From positions 1 to 44,175 of the forward strand of contig NZ_CABPSC010000023.1 in assembly GCF_902459585.1 (NCBI RefSeq): a stretch of DNA of 44,175 nt. The letters run 5' to 3'. This document shows, piece by piece, positions 7,755 to 15,819 of the stretch. The notes under the pieces were generated by a model. The model was not told the DNA's origin, did not search any database, and was given only the letters and a program-made list of their open reading frames with translations. Both the position numbers and the translations under genes were made by a program. Source of the DNA: Pandoraea nosoerga. Lineage in GTDB: Bacteria; Pseudomonadota; Gammaproteobacteria; Burkholderiales; Burkholderiaceae. How positions within the stretch are numbered: the stretch's first letter is position 1; the number at the start of each line of letters is the position of its first letter.

Positions 7755-9165
7755 GATCCACACACCGCTCCATGAGCTTGAGCAGTCCCTCGCCGGGCGA
7801 CTCGGGGTCCACATGGGCCGTATGAACCGCAATGTGGCCGGTCTCGAAGTCGACGTCGTACTGCTGGCGCAGCAGCGTCTCGACGCGCATCAGGTAGCCG
7901 TCGATCCCGTGCTCGTCCGTGATCGGCATCAGCGCAATCGCAATCTGGCGACGCGGCGTGCCAATGGTCCACAGCGCGTCGAGCGCGCGCCGCTGACGCA
8001 CTGTCTGCTCGAACAGCGAATCGCCTCGCGCGCCGCGCGGGAACGCGAGCGCGACCAGCGACGATTCGATGCCGCTCGCGCGCTTCAGACGCGCCAGGCG
8101 GCCAAGTTCGAGCGCGAAGTCGTATGGCGCCTGCGGCACCGATTCGCGCACGGCGGCCACGAGCGGCTGATGCGCCACGCCGTCGGCGTAATACGCGAGC
8201 AGGACGAGCAGCAGTTGCAGATTGTCGTGGTTGAGCGCCAGGAACGGCATGCGACGCACGATCAACAGGCTCACCAGCGTGCCGTCGCCGTCGAGCAGCG
8301 GCGCACACGCGAGGCACGCGCGGGTGTCGCTTGCCGCATCGTCGGCGCGCACGTGGGCAAGCGTGCCCTCGCTCAGGCAATGCTGCACGAGCGGGTCGTC
8401 CGGATTCGGCTCGAACCCTTCGCCAACCCGTGCAATGGCGGTCGGCACGAGCCGGCCCGCGCGCACGGGAAAAAGCGACGCGACCTCGATCTGGCACGTG
8501 AGCGCGGCGAATTCGAGCATCGGCTGTGCGTTGGGCAGGCCGCTGCCAAGCGTGTGGATGTCGCCCGCGCGCCGTGAGCTCAGATCGCGCAAGCGGGTGA
8601 GTGCGTCGCGCAACGTCACCGGCCGGGCCAGCAAGTCGCGTTCCAGACGCTCGTGCGAGACGCGCAACAAATAATGGTTGTGCGTGATCGCCACGAGCCG
8701 GTCGCTGTAATAGGCGTTGATGCCCTGTGCGCGATGCGCGCGATTCGACCAGATGTCGCAGAAGTGTCCGGCGACCAGCGCGACGATCGTGCCGCCGGCG
8801 AAGTGCACGGTGGGGAACGGCATGCCCGGCCGCGCGCTCAGCCCATACCAGCCGGCCACGAGCACCAGCGAACTGGCCACGCCGGCGAGCGCGCCGTAGC
8901 GCAATGCGAAGACGAGCACGACGAGCCACAACCAGGGGAATTGCGTGGCGAGCAGCAGCGGATCGTCGGGCCGAAGCCGCCAGGCCACCAAGAGCGCCAG
9001 CACGGTGCCGACGACGACTTCGAGCAGCGCGAACGGACGCACCATGGCAGGCGCGACCCATCGCCCCCAGCGCCCGAGATTGCCGAGCGGCTGCGAGCGA
9101 CGCACGCGCACCGACGATGGCGCGTCGCGTGCCGGTTCGGCGTCTTCTGGCGTGGCGGTAGTCAC
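7747..9165 (-). CDS. pelD: PelD, c-di-GMP receptor of the Pel system
   Basis: Inner-membrane receptor that switches on Pel production when it binds c-di-GMP. I start it at the GTG at 9165 (VTTATPEDAEP), giving 472 residues, near the 455 of Pseudomonas PelD. The upstream open frame has no PelD-like content, and no strong ribosome-binding site decides the start. Hydrophobic segments occur at about 45-125, then a GAF-like region (CLACAPLLDGDGTLVSLLIVRR) and a degenerate GGDEF-like domain with no GGDEF motif. An RxxD inhibitory-site-like motif is present (R393-A-L-D396) with an Arg 31 residues later (R427), matching the spacing of the c-di-GMP ligands D370 and R402 in Pseudomonas. Ligand binding is therefore likely but inferred. 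First gene of the operon. Confidence 0.9.
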   Translation of the reverse strand: MTTATPEDAEPARDAPSSVRVRRSQPLGNLGRWGRWVAPAMVRPFALLEVVVGTVLALLVAWRLRPDDPLLLATQFPWLWLVVLVFALRYGALAGVASSLVLVAGWYGLSARPGMPFPTVHFAGGTIVALVAGHFCDIWSNRAHRAQGINAYYSDRLVAITHNHYLLRVSHERLERDLLARPVTLRDALTRLRDLSSRRAGDIHTLGSGLPNAQPMLEFAALTCQIEVASLFPVRAGRLVPTAIARVGEGFEPNPDDPLVQHCLSEGTLAHVRADDAASDTRACLACAPLLDGDGTLVSLLIVRRMPFLALNHDNLQLLLVLLAYYADGVAHQPLVAAVRESVPQAPYDFALELGRLARLKRASGIESSLVALAFPRGARGDSLFEQTVRQRRALDALWTIGTPRRQIAIALMPITDEHGIDGYLMRVETLLRQQYDVDFETGHIAVHTAHVDPESPGEGLLKLMERCVDHG

Positions 9166-9547
9166 GTGGCGCTCGCGGAAAAATGAGTTCAGCCGGGTCG
9201 TGCGGCCGGATGCCCCGGGTGTCGGGCCCTCGGCTGCGCGTCGTCGCACGCCATCGAAATGCCCTGAATGCGGCAAGGGCGCACGCGCGACTGATGCGCG
9301 ATGGCAGTATGCACGGTTGCCCGTCATCGGACGGCGTCTCGCCCCGGCACACCGGGCCGCAATGGTGGCACCGGAGGGGCGGCAGTGGATCGCAGATCCG
9401 CCCTTCCCGGCACAGGCCGGGACGACGTGTCATGCCCTGTCACTGCTGATCCGAACTGGTCTCCCAGGTTTGATGGGACCGCACTTTACACACGGCCGGT
9501 CCTACTTTCGTCCCCATTTTCATCGTGCGAAAACCCACGGCCTTCCT
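9166..9547. other. Intergenic region upstream of pelD
   Basis: This 382-base stretch lies between the cyclic nucleotide phosphodiesterase gene and pelD, both on the minus strand. It must hold the pel promoter unless transcription reads through, but I see no good -35/-10 pair, no terminator with a T-run and no credible small gene. There is no remnant of pelA, pelB or pelC. Confidence 0.5.
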
Positions 9548-10375
9548 TCAGGAGACCGGCTCGCCTTCGAACGTGTACGGACCGTCGTACCGCCCGACGC
9601 AGGCCATGTGCGTGCGCAGGCCCGCTCCCGGCTGCCACAGGTGCAGCGCAAAACCGGGGGGCTCGAGCATGATGGACTCCGGGGCGTCGGCCGCGAGGTC
9701 GAGCGTGATCTGATGCGCCGTCGATACGCATGTGCTCGCCAGGACGCCCGGCGCGCCTTGCACGCTTGCGTGAATGCTGCGATGCAGATGGCCGCAGATG
9801 ACGCGCTCGACATGACGATGGCGTGACATCACGCGAGCGAAACCTTCGCGGCTCTGCGCGCAAAGGCCCATGCCGTCCATCCAGTGAATCCCCGTGTCAA
9901 ACGGCGGGTGATGCATCGCCACGACGGTCGGTCGCGCCGCGCAGGCATGCAGCTGCTCGTCGAGCCAGGCGAGTCTCGTCTCGCATAGACGGCCGCCGGG
10001 CCGCGGTGGGTTCTGCGTGTCGAGGGCGAGCACGGTCAGAGGCCCGAGGTCGACGCGGTACTGCACGAACTCGCCGCCCGTCCGTAAATAGGCGTGGTCG
10101 GGAAACGCCTCGCGCAGCCACTCGCGATGGTCGTGGTTGCCGACGACGAGATACAGCGGAATGGACAATCCGGCCAGGCATTCGCGCAGTACTTCGTATT
10201 CCGACGGATACGGCGTGTCGACCAGATCGCCGGTGGCGATGACGGCGTCCGGGCGCGGCGAGAGACGCTCAATGGCAGCGATCGCCTGACGCAGCGCGCG
10301 TGCCGTATCGACGCGTGCGCACGCCAGCGTGTTGGGACGAGTGACATGAAGATCGGTGATCTGACATAGCAGCAT
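9548..10375 (-). CDS. CpdA-like class III cyclic nucleotide phosphodiesterase / metallophosphoesterase
   Basis: Two-metal calcineurin-like phosphoesterase, probably hydrolysing 3',5'-cAMP. The ATG at 10375 (MLLCQITDLHV) is preceded by GAGG about 10 bases upstream and gives 275 residues, the usual CpdA length; the frame extends upstream without family similarity. Metal-binding motifs appear in family order: DLH near residue 8, GDLVDTP, GNHDH, MHHPPFDTG and GHLHRS. The substrate is inferred: some relatives act on other phosphodiesters. It lies upstream of pelD on the same strand across a 382-base gap, so co-transcription is unproven. Confidence 0.85.
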   Translation of the reverse strand: MLLCQITDLHVTRPNTLACARVDTARALRQAIAAIERLSPRPDAVIATGDLVDTPYPSEYEVLRECLAGLSIPLYLVVGNHDHREWLREAFPDHAYLRTGGEFVQYRVDLGPLTVLALDTQNPPRPGGRLCETRLAWLDEQLHACAARPTVVAMHHPPFDTGIHWMDGMGLCAQSREGFARVMSRHRHVERVICGHLHRSIHASVQGAPGVLASTCVSTAHQITLDLAADAPESIMLEPPGFALHLWQPGAGLRTHMACVGRYDGPYTFEGEPVS

Positions 10376-10893
10376 GGGGCAATTCCTCGAAAAGATGCGG
10401 CGTGCGCCGGGCGGCGTCACGCTAGCCGGCACGAATGACGCCGCGATGACGTCACGTGGGGCCAGCACGGAGCGCGCCGATGCCAACCAAAAGTCGTCTT
10501 CGTGCGCAAGCCCCCGGAAGGCTAGGGAAACCCCCAAAGCCCGCCTGGCAAGGGATTGCGCGCAGGCATGCCCGGAGATGGCCGGAGATACCGGGATTTT
10601 GCAATCAAAAACGAGAAAGTACGCGGCATGCCATAACAAAATCGCCGCAAACCGTTGTCAGGACTGGCCCACAGCCCGTCGAAGGCTCTATAATGCGCCT
10701 GCCCGGCCAGTGCCGGCGCCCTCTCGATGCGTGACGGGGCAGATCCGCGGATCGCGCCTGCATGACGCGTCGCGAAGGCGAACCTCTGGCGTGTGCCGCG
10801 TGCCTTATGGCGCGGATACAACACCGACACTCGTCAAATGACGAAAGTGTTAGAGTTGTCGCCGGTATTCACCACCTCTCAAGGGAAACACAC
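10376..10893. other. Divergent intergenic region between the phosphodiesterase and HU genes
   Basis: 518 bases without a convincing gene. It contains a perfect plus-strand TATAAT at 10689-10694 with no acceptable -35 at normal spacing (TTGTCA at 10655-10660 is 28 bases away). It also has an extended -10-like TGTTAGAGT at 10848-10856, about 40 bases upstream of the HU start. The HU frame is open upstream to 10762, but the added residues do not resemble HU. Confidence 0.45.
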
Positions 10894-11172
10894 ATGAACA
10901 AACAGGAACTGATCGACGCCGTCGCCGGTGTTACGGGTGCAAGCAAGGCTCAAACTGGCGAAACCATCGACGCTGTGCTCGAGGTCGTCAAGAAGGCTGT
11001 CGCCAAGGGTGACTCGGTTCAGTTGATCGGCTTTGGTTCGTTCGGTTCGGGCAAGCGCGCTGCGCGTACCGGCCGTAACCCGAAGACCGGCGAAGCGATC
11101 AAGATCCCGGCCGCCAAGACCGTGAAGTTCACGGCTGGCAAGGCGTTCAAGGACGCCGTCAACAAGAAGTAA
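10894..11172 (+). CDS. hup: HU family DNA-binding protein
   Basis: Small dimeric nucleoid protein that bends and compacts DNA. The ATG at 10894 ([12 protein letters not shown]) follows an AAGGGAAA ribosome-binding site and gives the standard 92-residue beta-type HU. The body shows [21 protein letters not shown], with the beta-arm RNPKTG that enters the minor groove, and the Lys-rich C-terminus [12 protein letters not shown]. Codon choice is strongly biased, as expected for a highly expressed gene. It stands alone with its own terminator; there is no lon or clpX gene beside it, so this may be one of several HU genes in the genome. Confidence 0.96.
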   Translation: MNKQELIDAVAGVTGASKAQTGETIDAVLEVVKKAVAKGDSVQLIGFGSFGSGKRAARTGRNPKTGEAIKIPAAKTVKFTAGKAFKDAVNKK

Positions 11173-11186
11173 AACCAGTTGCGCGC

Positions 11187-11217
11187 AGGCCGGCCTCCGT
11201 GCCGGCCTATCTTTTTT
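11187..11217 (+). terminator. Rho-independent terminator after HU
   Basis: Stem AGGCCGGC (11187-11194) pairs with GCCGGCCT (11201-11208) around a 6-base loop, followed by ATCTTTTTT. It begins 14 bases after the HU stop codon. Confidence 0.9.
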
Positions 11218-11629
11218 GCTCGCGCCATCGCTTTGCGACATGCGGCAAACGGATGAGCGTCACGTCATCCTCTCGCGAGGTCCACGACTGATGTGACGCC
11301 GCGTGCCTCGCGGGTGTCCCGCACACCGATCCCTTCGGAGACCGGGCGCCCGCGACGAAAGCCCCCACCGCCTGGCGTCGTCACCCGCTCCCCCCTTTCT
11401 TCGCTCGCCTTTCTTCCCTCACGTTTCCTCACGTTCGCGCTTTCTCGCTCCTTGCGCGTCTCGTCGCTTCCGTTTCGCCAGTCGCATTGCACCGTCTGGT
11501 TGTACCCCCGTTGCGCCCTCTCGTTGCGTCCTCTGGTTGCGCCCTCTCGTTGCGCCCTCTGGTTGCGCCCCCTTTTTCGCATCGTCCGGCACAATTTTTC
11601 GCCGCGGCAACTGTGCTATGTTGCGTGAC
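11218..11629. other. Pyrimidine-rich intergenic region upstream of the CHAD gene
   Basis: About 410 bases between the HU terminator and the CHAD gene. From about 11395 the plus strand is strongly C/T-rich and includes the 13-bp tandem repeat annotated separately. An open frame upstream of the CHAD start has no domain content. A possible extended -10 (TGCTATGTT, 11614-11622) ends just before the CHAD ATG, which would make that mRNA almost leaderless. Confidence 0.45.
11510..11571 (+). repeat. 13-bp tandem repeat, about 4.8 copies
   Basis: The unit GTTGCGCCCTCTC/G is repeated at 11510, 11523, 11536, 11549 and (partial) 11562, with alternating C and G at the last position and one internal C-to-T change. 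A degenerate copy (GTTGTACCCCC) precedes it at 11499. The period is not a multiple of three and the array lies outside genes, so it is a non-coding minisatellite likely to vary in copy number. Confidence 0.88.
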
Positions 11630-12649
11630 ATGACACGCGCGACGACTGCGGCGACTGCCGCCTCCCCCGAGGTTTCGCACGCTGGCGACACGGCCGTCGC
11701 AGCCGCACTGCCCGACGCCGCCCAGGCGCGTCGTCTGTCGGCCCCGCGTGTGCTGGTGATGCTCGCCGCCGCGGTGATCGCCGACTGGCCGCCGCAACCC
11801 GATTCGGCCGGCCATACCGACCCCGCCGGCGCGATCGAGCCGGAGACCGTTCATCAGCTTCGCATTGCCACGCGGCGCCTGCGCGCGCTGATCGACGTCT
11901 TCTCCGCCTGGCTGAAGCCCCGCTGGCGGCGGCGTCTGAACGACGAACTCCGTTGGCTCCGCCTCGAGATGGGCCCCATGCGCGATGCCGACGTGCTGGC
12001 CACCACGACCCTGCCCGCGTTGCGCATCGAGCATCCCGACATCGAATGGCCCGCGCTCGACGCACACGTCGCCAGGCTGCGCGGTGACGCACAGGCGCAA
12101 GCCGCGCGAGCGCTGAGCAGCGAACGTCGGGTCGCGCTGTACGGGTTGTTACGCCAGGCATTTGGCGTTGCGGAAGACGGCCGCGCCGACGTCCGCAACG
12201 CGAAGGCGCTGCGACGCGCATCGCGCACGCCGGGCAAGCGGCCTCGCACGCTGGCCAGGCACGTCCATAACGTGGTTCGGGAGCGCTACATCGCCTTGTT
12301 CCCGGATTGCCGACGTTTGGCAATGCTCGACACCGGGCAGTTGCACGCCCTGCGCGTGCGAATCAAGCATGCGCGCTACAGCGCCGAATTGCTCGCGCCG
12401 TGGCTGCGCAGATCGATGCGCGCGCCGTATCAGGACACGCTTCGCGCCGCGCAGGCCTTGCTCGGGCAACTCAACGACGCCGTCGTTGCCCAGCGCTTGT
12501 GCGAAGACTTGCCGATAAGCGCCGAGCAGCGCGCCGTGCTGACGGGCCGGCTCGATACGATCATCGTCAACGCCACGAGCCGCGCCGCGCACGTGCTTTG
12601 CCATCTGCCCGATGCGCAGACGCTCGAGCGCGGCCTGCGCAAGGCCTGA
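11630..12649 (+). CDS. CHAD domain-containing protein
   Basis: CHAD domains are all-helical, strongly basic modules that bind inorganic polyphosphate and often localise to polyphosphate granules. The 339-residue product carries the conserved histidine/arginine pattern HQLRIATRRLRALIDVF, then MRDADVLA, and in the second half HALRVRIKHARYSAELL and LGQLNDAVV, the two repeats of the CHAD fold. No CYTH triphosphatase domain is attached, unlike many relatives. Two ATGs fit (11618 and 11630); neither has a clear ribosome-binding site, so the start is uncertain. No polyphosphate kinase or exopolyphosphatase gene is in the window. The polyphosphate role comes from family knowledge, not from this locus. 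Confidence 0.88.
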   Translation: MTRATTAATAASPEVSHAGDTAVAAALPDAAQARRLSAPRVLVMLAAAVIADWPPQPDSAGHTDPAGAIEPETVHQLRIATRRLRALIDVFSAWLKPRWRRRLNDELRWLRLEMGPMRDADVLATTTLPALRIEHPDIEWPALDAHVARLRGDAQAQAARALSSERRVALYGLLRQAFGVAEDGRADVRNAKALRRASRTPGKRPRTLARHVHNVVRERYIALFPDCRRLAMLDTGQLHALRVRIKHARYSAELLAPWLRRSMRAPYQDTLRAAQALLGQLNDAVVAQRLCEDLPISAEQRAVLTGRLDTIIVNATSRAAHVLCHLPDAQTLERGLRKA

Positions 12650-12683
12650 CTTTCGTCACCACGGCCACGACGAAAAGCACAGA

Positions 12684-12703
12684 GGGCGGCCAGGCCGCCC
12701 CCT
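12684..12703. terminator. Hairpin between convergent CHAD and metal ATPase genes
   Basis: GGGCGG and CCGCCC form a GC-only stem with a 5-base loop, followed by CCCTTT. The stem is strong but the T-run is short, so this is a weak terminator candidate at most. Confidence 0.4.
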
Positions 12704-12763
12704 TTCGCGCTGTCGGTCTCTCGGGCTCCCCCTCGCTCATGCGCCGCGCCTCGCCCGTGAGCC

Positions 12764-15214
12764 TTACACCACCCTGGTCCTCAGCAGGCGCATCCCGTTG
12801 GCGATGACCAGGAGACTCGCGCCGACGTCTGCGAACACGGCCATCCACAGCGAGGCCAGTCCCACGGCCGCCAGGGCGAAGAACACCCCCTTGATGCCCA
12901 GCGCGACGGCAATGTTCTGTTTGAGCACCGCGGCCGACCGTTTCGACAGATCGATGAACGCGGGCAGCTTGCGCAGGTCGTCGTCCACGAGGGTGACGTC
13001 AGCCGTCTCCAGCGCGCTGTCCGTGCCGCTCACGCCCATCGCGAAACCAACGTCGGCGGCCGCGAGCGCCGGAGCGTCGTTGATGCCGTCGCCCACCATT
13101 GCCACGTGCCCGGACTGCTCGCGCAATGCCGACACCGCACGCCACTTGTCTTCGGGCAGCATCTCGGCGCGCACGTCGCTCACGCCGGCCTGCTCGCCGA
13201 TCACCTGCGCCGTCGCCCGGTTGTCGCCCGTGAGCATGACCGTGCGCACGCCCATTTGGGAAAGCCGCGCCACCGCGGCTCGGCTCTCCTCGCGCAACGT
13301 GTCGGCGACGGCAAGCACGGCAATCGCCTGCGTTTCGCTCGCCAGCACGATGGCGGTGCGCGCTTGCGACTCGAGACGCGTCAACTCGGCCTCCACGCCC
13401 GCATGGCACACGCCGAGAGACTCGACCAGACGGTGATTGCCAAGGTAGTACAGCGTCTGCCCCACGCGGCCCTTCACCCCCATGCCGGGCAGCGCCTCGA
13501 AGTCGGTCACTGGTGCAAGCGGACCCAGCCCGGCGTCGCGATGCCCGTCGACGACGGCACGGGCGATCGGGTGGGTCGTCTGGGCATCGAGCGCCGCGGC
13601 GAGCGCGAGCGCACCGTCACGCGAGGTCTCGCCCAGCGGCACGACATCCGTCAGACGCGGCTCGCCGCGCGTGAGCGTGCCGGTCTTGTCGAGCGCCACG
13701 GCGCGAATCAGGCGCCCGTTTTCCAGGAACGCGCCGCCCTTGATCAGAATGCCGGCGCGCGCCGCTGCCGTCAGACCGCTCACGACCGTCACCGGCGTCG
13801 AGATCACGAGCGCGCACGGGCAAGCGATGACGAGCATCACGAGCGCCTTGTAGATCCAGGGCACCCACGCCAGACCGAACGCAAGCGGCGGCACCAGCGC
13901 GACGAGCAGCGCACACAGCACCACCACTGGCGTGTAGATGCGCGAGAACCTGTCGACGAAGCGCTGCGTGGGCGAGCGCTGCTGCTGCGCGGTCTCCACG
14001 ATGCGCACGATACGGGCGAGCGTCGTGTCGCCCGGCGCAACCGTCGTGCGATACACGATGAGGCCGCTCTCGTTGATGCTGCCCGCGTAGACGTCGTCGC
14101 CGACCGTCTTGTCGACGGGTACGCTTTCGCCCGTGATCGACGCCTGATTGAGCGCCGAGCTGCCTTGCTCGATTACGCCGTCGATCGCGATGCGCTCGCC
14201 TGGACGCGCGCGAACCCGCGAGCCGACCGGCAACGTGGCGGCGGGTACGTCGATCCAGCTTCCGTCGGACTGTTCCACGGAAGCCTGATCGGGCGCGAGG
14301 CGCATCAGCGCCTCGACCGCGCGGCGCGCTCGCGTGAGCGATGCGGCCTCGAGCCGCTCGGACAAGGCGAACAGCACAATGACCATCGCCGCTTCCGGCC
14401 ACTGCCCGATGCACATTGCGCCAATCACGGCGAGCGACATCAGGAAATGAATGTTCAAGGTGAAGTGGCGCAGCGCGATCCAGCCTTTCTTCAACGTCGG
14501 CAGGCCGCACGACAGGATCGCCGCCACCACGATGGCGCCCACCCATGGACTGTGCTCCGGCACGCCCGACCAGACGGCGACTTCGCTGGCGGCGGCGAGC
14601 ACGCCGCCCGCTGCCAGACGCCACGCCTCGCGCGGGCGCGCCTGGGGAGCCGGTGGCACCGCGTCGGTGGCGCCGCCGAGCGGCACCGGCGTCATGCCTA
14701 GCTTGCGAAGCGTTCCGGCGACGGACTCGCTGTGGCGAGCGGCGTCGCGCGCCGACATGCGCGCCTCGAAAACGACGGTCAGCTCACGCTTGAGAAGATT
14801 GAAATAGAGAGCGTCGACGCCGGGTTGGCGCTCGAGCTGATCGCGAATCAGACGCTCTTCGGTCGGGCAGTCCATCTGGTCGATCCGAAAGCGCGCCTGC
14901 GGCGCACCGGTGTCGGGAATCGGCGCGGTCGCCGCGACCCGCGCAACTCCCGCACAGCACGCGCCGTCGGCGTGCGAGTGCCCGGCGGGTGCCGGTGAGG
15001 CGTGCGCGTGGGCATGGTCGTGCTCGTGCTCGTGCTCGTGACCATGCGGGTGCGCATGATGGGGCGTCTGTGCCGCGTCGTGGCGATGGACCGCGCCGCC
15101 GACCGCGCCGCGACGGGGCATCGAGGAATCCGCTGTCATCGGGTCCGCGATCGAACCCGTCATTGGCTGCGCAATCGGGGGCGTCACGCGGGCCGGCTTC
15201 GAGGGGTTGGACAT
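12764..15214 (-). CDS. Zn/Cd/Pb-translocating P-type ATPase (ZntA/CadA type)
   Basis: P1B-type pump that exports divalent soft metals from the cytoplasm. The ATG at 15214 is chosen over the GTG two codons upstream because AGGAG sits 5 bases before it; the product is 816 residues. Motifs in order: a His/Glu-rich N-terminal segment (49-82), a heavy-metal domain with MDCPTEE (C116), TGES at 361, CPC at 465-467 in the transport membrane helix, the phosphorylated DKTGT at 509, a THPIA motif and GDGIND at 708. K775 and D796 have the 21-residue spacing of the ZntA K693/D714 pair, which points to Zn/Cd/Pb rather than Cu. The His-rich extension probably buffers or senses metal. The gene diverges from a CadR/PbrR-type regulator whose operator spans its promoter. 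Confidence 0.94.
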   Translation of the reverse strand: MSNPSKPARVTPPIAQPMTGSIADPMTADSSMPRRGAVGGAVHRHDAAQTPHHAHPHGHEHEHEHDHAHAHASPAPAGHSHADGACCAGVARVAATAPIPDTGAPQARFRIDQMDCPTEERLIRDQLERQPGVDALYFNLLKRELTVVFEARMSARDAARHSESVAGTLRKLGMTPVPLGGATDAVPPAPQARPREAWRLAAGGVLAAASEVAVWSGVPEHSPWVGAIVVAAILSCGLPTLKKGWIALRHFTLNIHFLMSLAVIGAMCIGQWPEAAMVIVLFALSERLEAASLTRARRAVEALMRLAPDQASVEQSDGSWIDVPAATLPVGSRVRARPGERIAIDGVIEQGSSALNQASITGESVPVDKTVGDDVYAGSINESGLIVYRTTVAPGDTTLARIVRIVETAQQQRSPTQRFVDRFSRIYTPVVVLCALLVALVPPLAFGLAWVPWIYKALVMLVIACPCALVISTPVTVVSGLTAAARAGILIKGGAFLENGRLIRAVALDKTGTLTRGEPRLTDVVPLGETSRDGALALAAALDAQTTHPIARAVVDGHRDAGLGPLAPVTDFEALPGMGVKGRVGQTLYYLGNHRLVESLGVCHAGVEAELTRLESQARTAIVLASETQAIAVLAVADTLREESRAAVARLSQMGVRTVMLTGDNRATAQVIGEQAGVSDVRAEMLPEDKWRAVSALREQSGHVAMVGDGINDAPALAAADVGFAMGVSGTDSALETADVTLVDDDLRKLPAFIDLSKRSAAVLKQNIAVALGIKGVFFALAAVGLASLWMAVFADVGASLLVIANGMRLLRTRVV

Positions 15215-15249
15215 GCTCACTCCTGGTTGACCGATTCGTGTTACCCTCC

Positions 15250-15280
15250 ATTCAAAACCCTGTAGTGACTACGGAGTCAA
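15250..15280 (-). promoter_or_regulatory. MerR-type promoter/operator of the metal ATPase
   Basis: On the minus strand a TTGACT -35 (15280-15275) and a TTGAAT -10 (15255-15250) are separated by 19 bases, the over-long spacer that MerR-family activators correct by twisting DNA. Between them is the dyad ACCCTGTAG-TGA-CTACGGAGT (15257-15277), close to known CadR/PbrR boxes. The -35 ends only 2 bases before the regulator's ATG, so the operator also overlaps the 5' end of cadR. Confidence 0.88.
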
Positions 15281-15282
15281 GC

Positions 15283-15819
15283 ATGAAGATCGGAGAACTG
15301 GCCCGGGCGGCGGGCACCGACGTCGAAACGATCCGTTATTACGAACGCGCCGGCCTGTTGCCGCCGCCGCCGCGCACCGATTCGGGTTACCGCACTTATG
15401 GCGAAGATCACCTGGAAGCGTTGCGCTTCATTCGTCACTGCCGCTCGCTCGACATGCCCCTTGCCGACGCCAAACGCCTCGGCGAGCTCGCTCACGACAC
15501 GAGCGTGACATGCGAAGACGCCAATCGGCTGATCGAAACGCACCTCGCGCGCGTCCATGCACGCATTCACGAATTGCAGGCGCTCGAGCAGCAGTTGCTG
15601 CACCTGCAGGCGCAATGCCAGAGCCGCCACGACACCAGCGACTGCGGCATCCTGCGCGCCCTCATGCAAGGCGCCAACGGCGAAGCCTGCGCCTGCCACA
15701 ACGACACCGATCCAATCGGCGTGGCTTGCGATCACGCCCTCACCCCCGCCTCTCACCCCGCATCCGGGCATACGCATCGGCATACCGGATCGCCGTCACG
15801 TCGGGGCGGCTCCGCGTAA
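15283..15819 (+). CDS. cadR: Cd(II)/Pb(II)-responsive MerR-family regulator
   Basis: Dimeric activator that senses soft divalent metal and switches on the divergent P-type ATPase. The ATG at 15283 opens with the MerR winged helix MKIGELARAAGTDVETIRYYE and gives 178 residues. Metal ligands are C77, C112 and C121. The 35- and 9-residue spacings match PbrR, while CadR has 7 for the second interval. A tail with CACHND and HTHRHTG adds possible metal-binding residues, as in CadR. The start is fixed by the HTH but has no visible ribosome-binding site, and the operator lies immediately upstream, so its own promoter must read through or start near the operator. Metal preference among Cd, Pb and Zn cannot be settled from sequence. 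Confidence 0.92.
   Translation: MKIGELARAAGTDVETIRYYERAGLLPPPPRTDSGYRTYGEDHLEALRFIRHCRSLDMPLADAKRLGELAHDTSVTCEDANRLIETHLARVHARIHELQALEQQLLHLQAQCQSRHDTSDCGILRALMQGANGEACACHNDTDPIGVACDHALTPASHPASGHTHRHTGSPSRRGGSA

Noticed and set aside
10762-10893. 44-residue N-terminal extension of HU
   Set aside because: HU proteins begin MNKxEL; the upstream codons show no similarity, and a ribosome-binding site precedes the ATG at 10894.
13617-14624. 335-residue second frame inside the metal ATPase gene
   Set aside because: Arg/Ala-rich out-of-frame shadow. The ATPase frame is continuous with all motifs, so no frameshift is implied.
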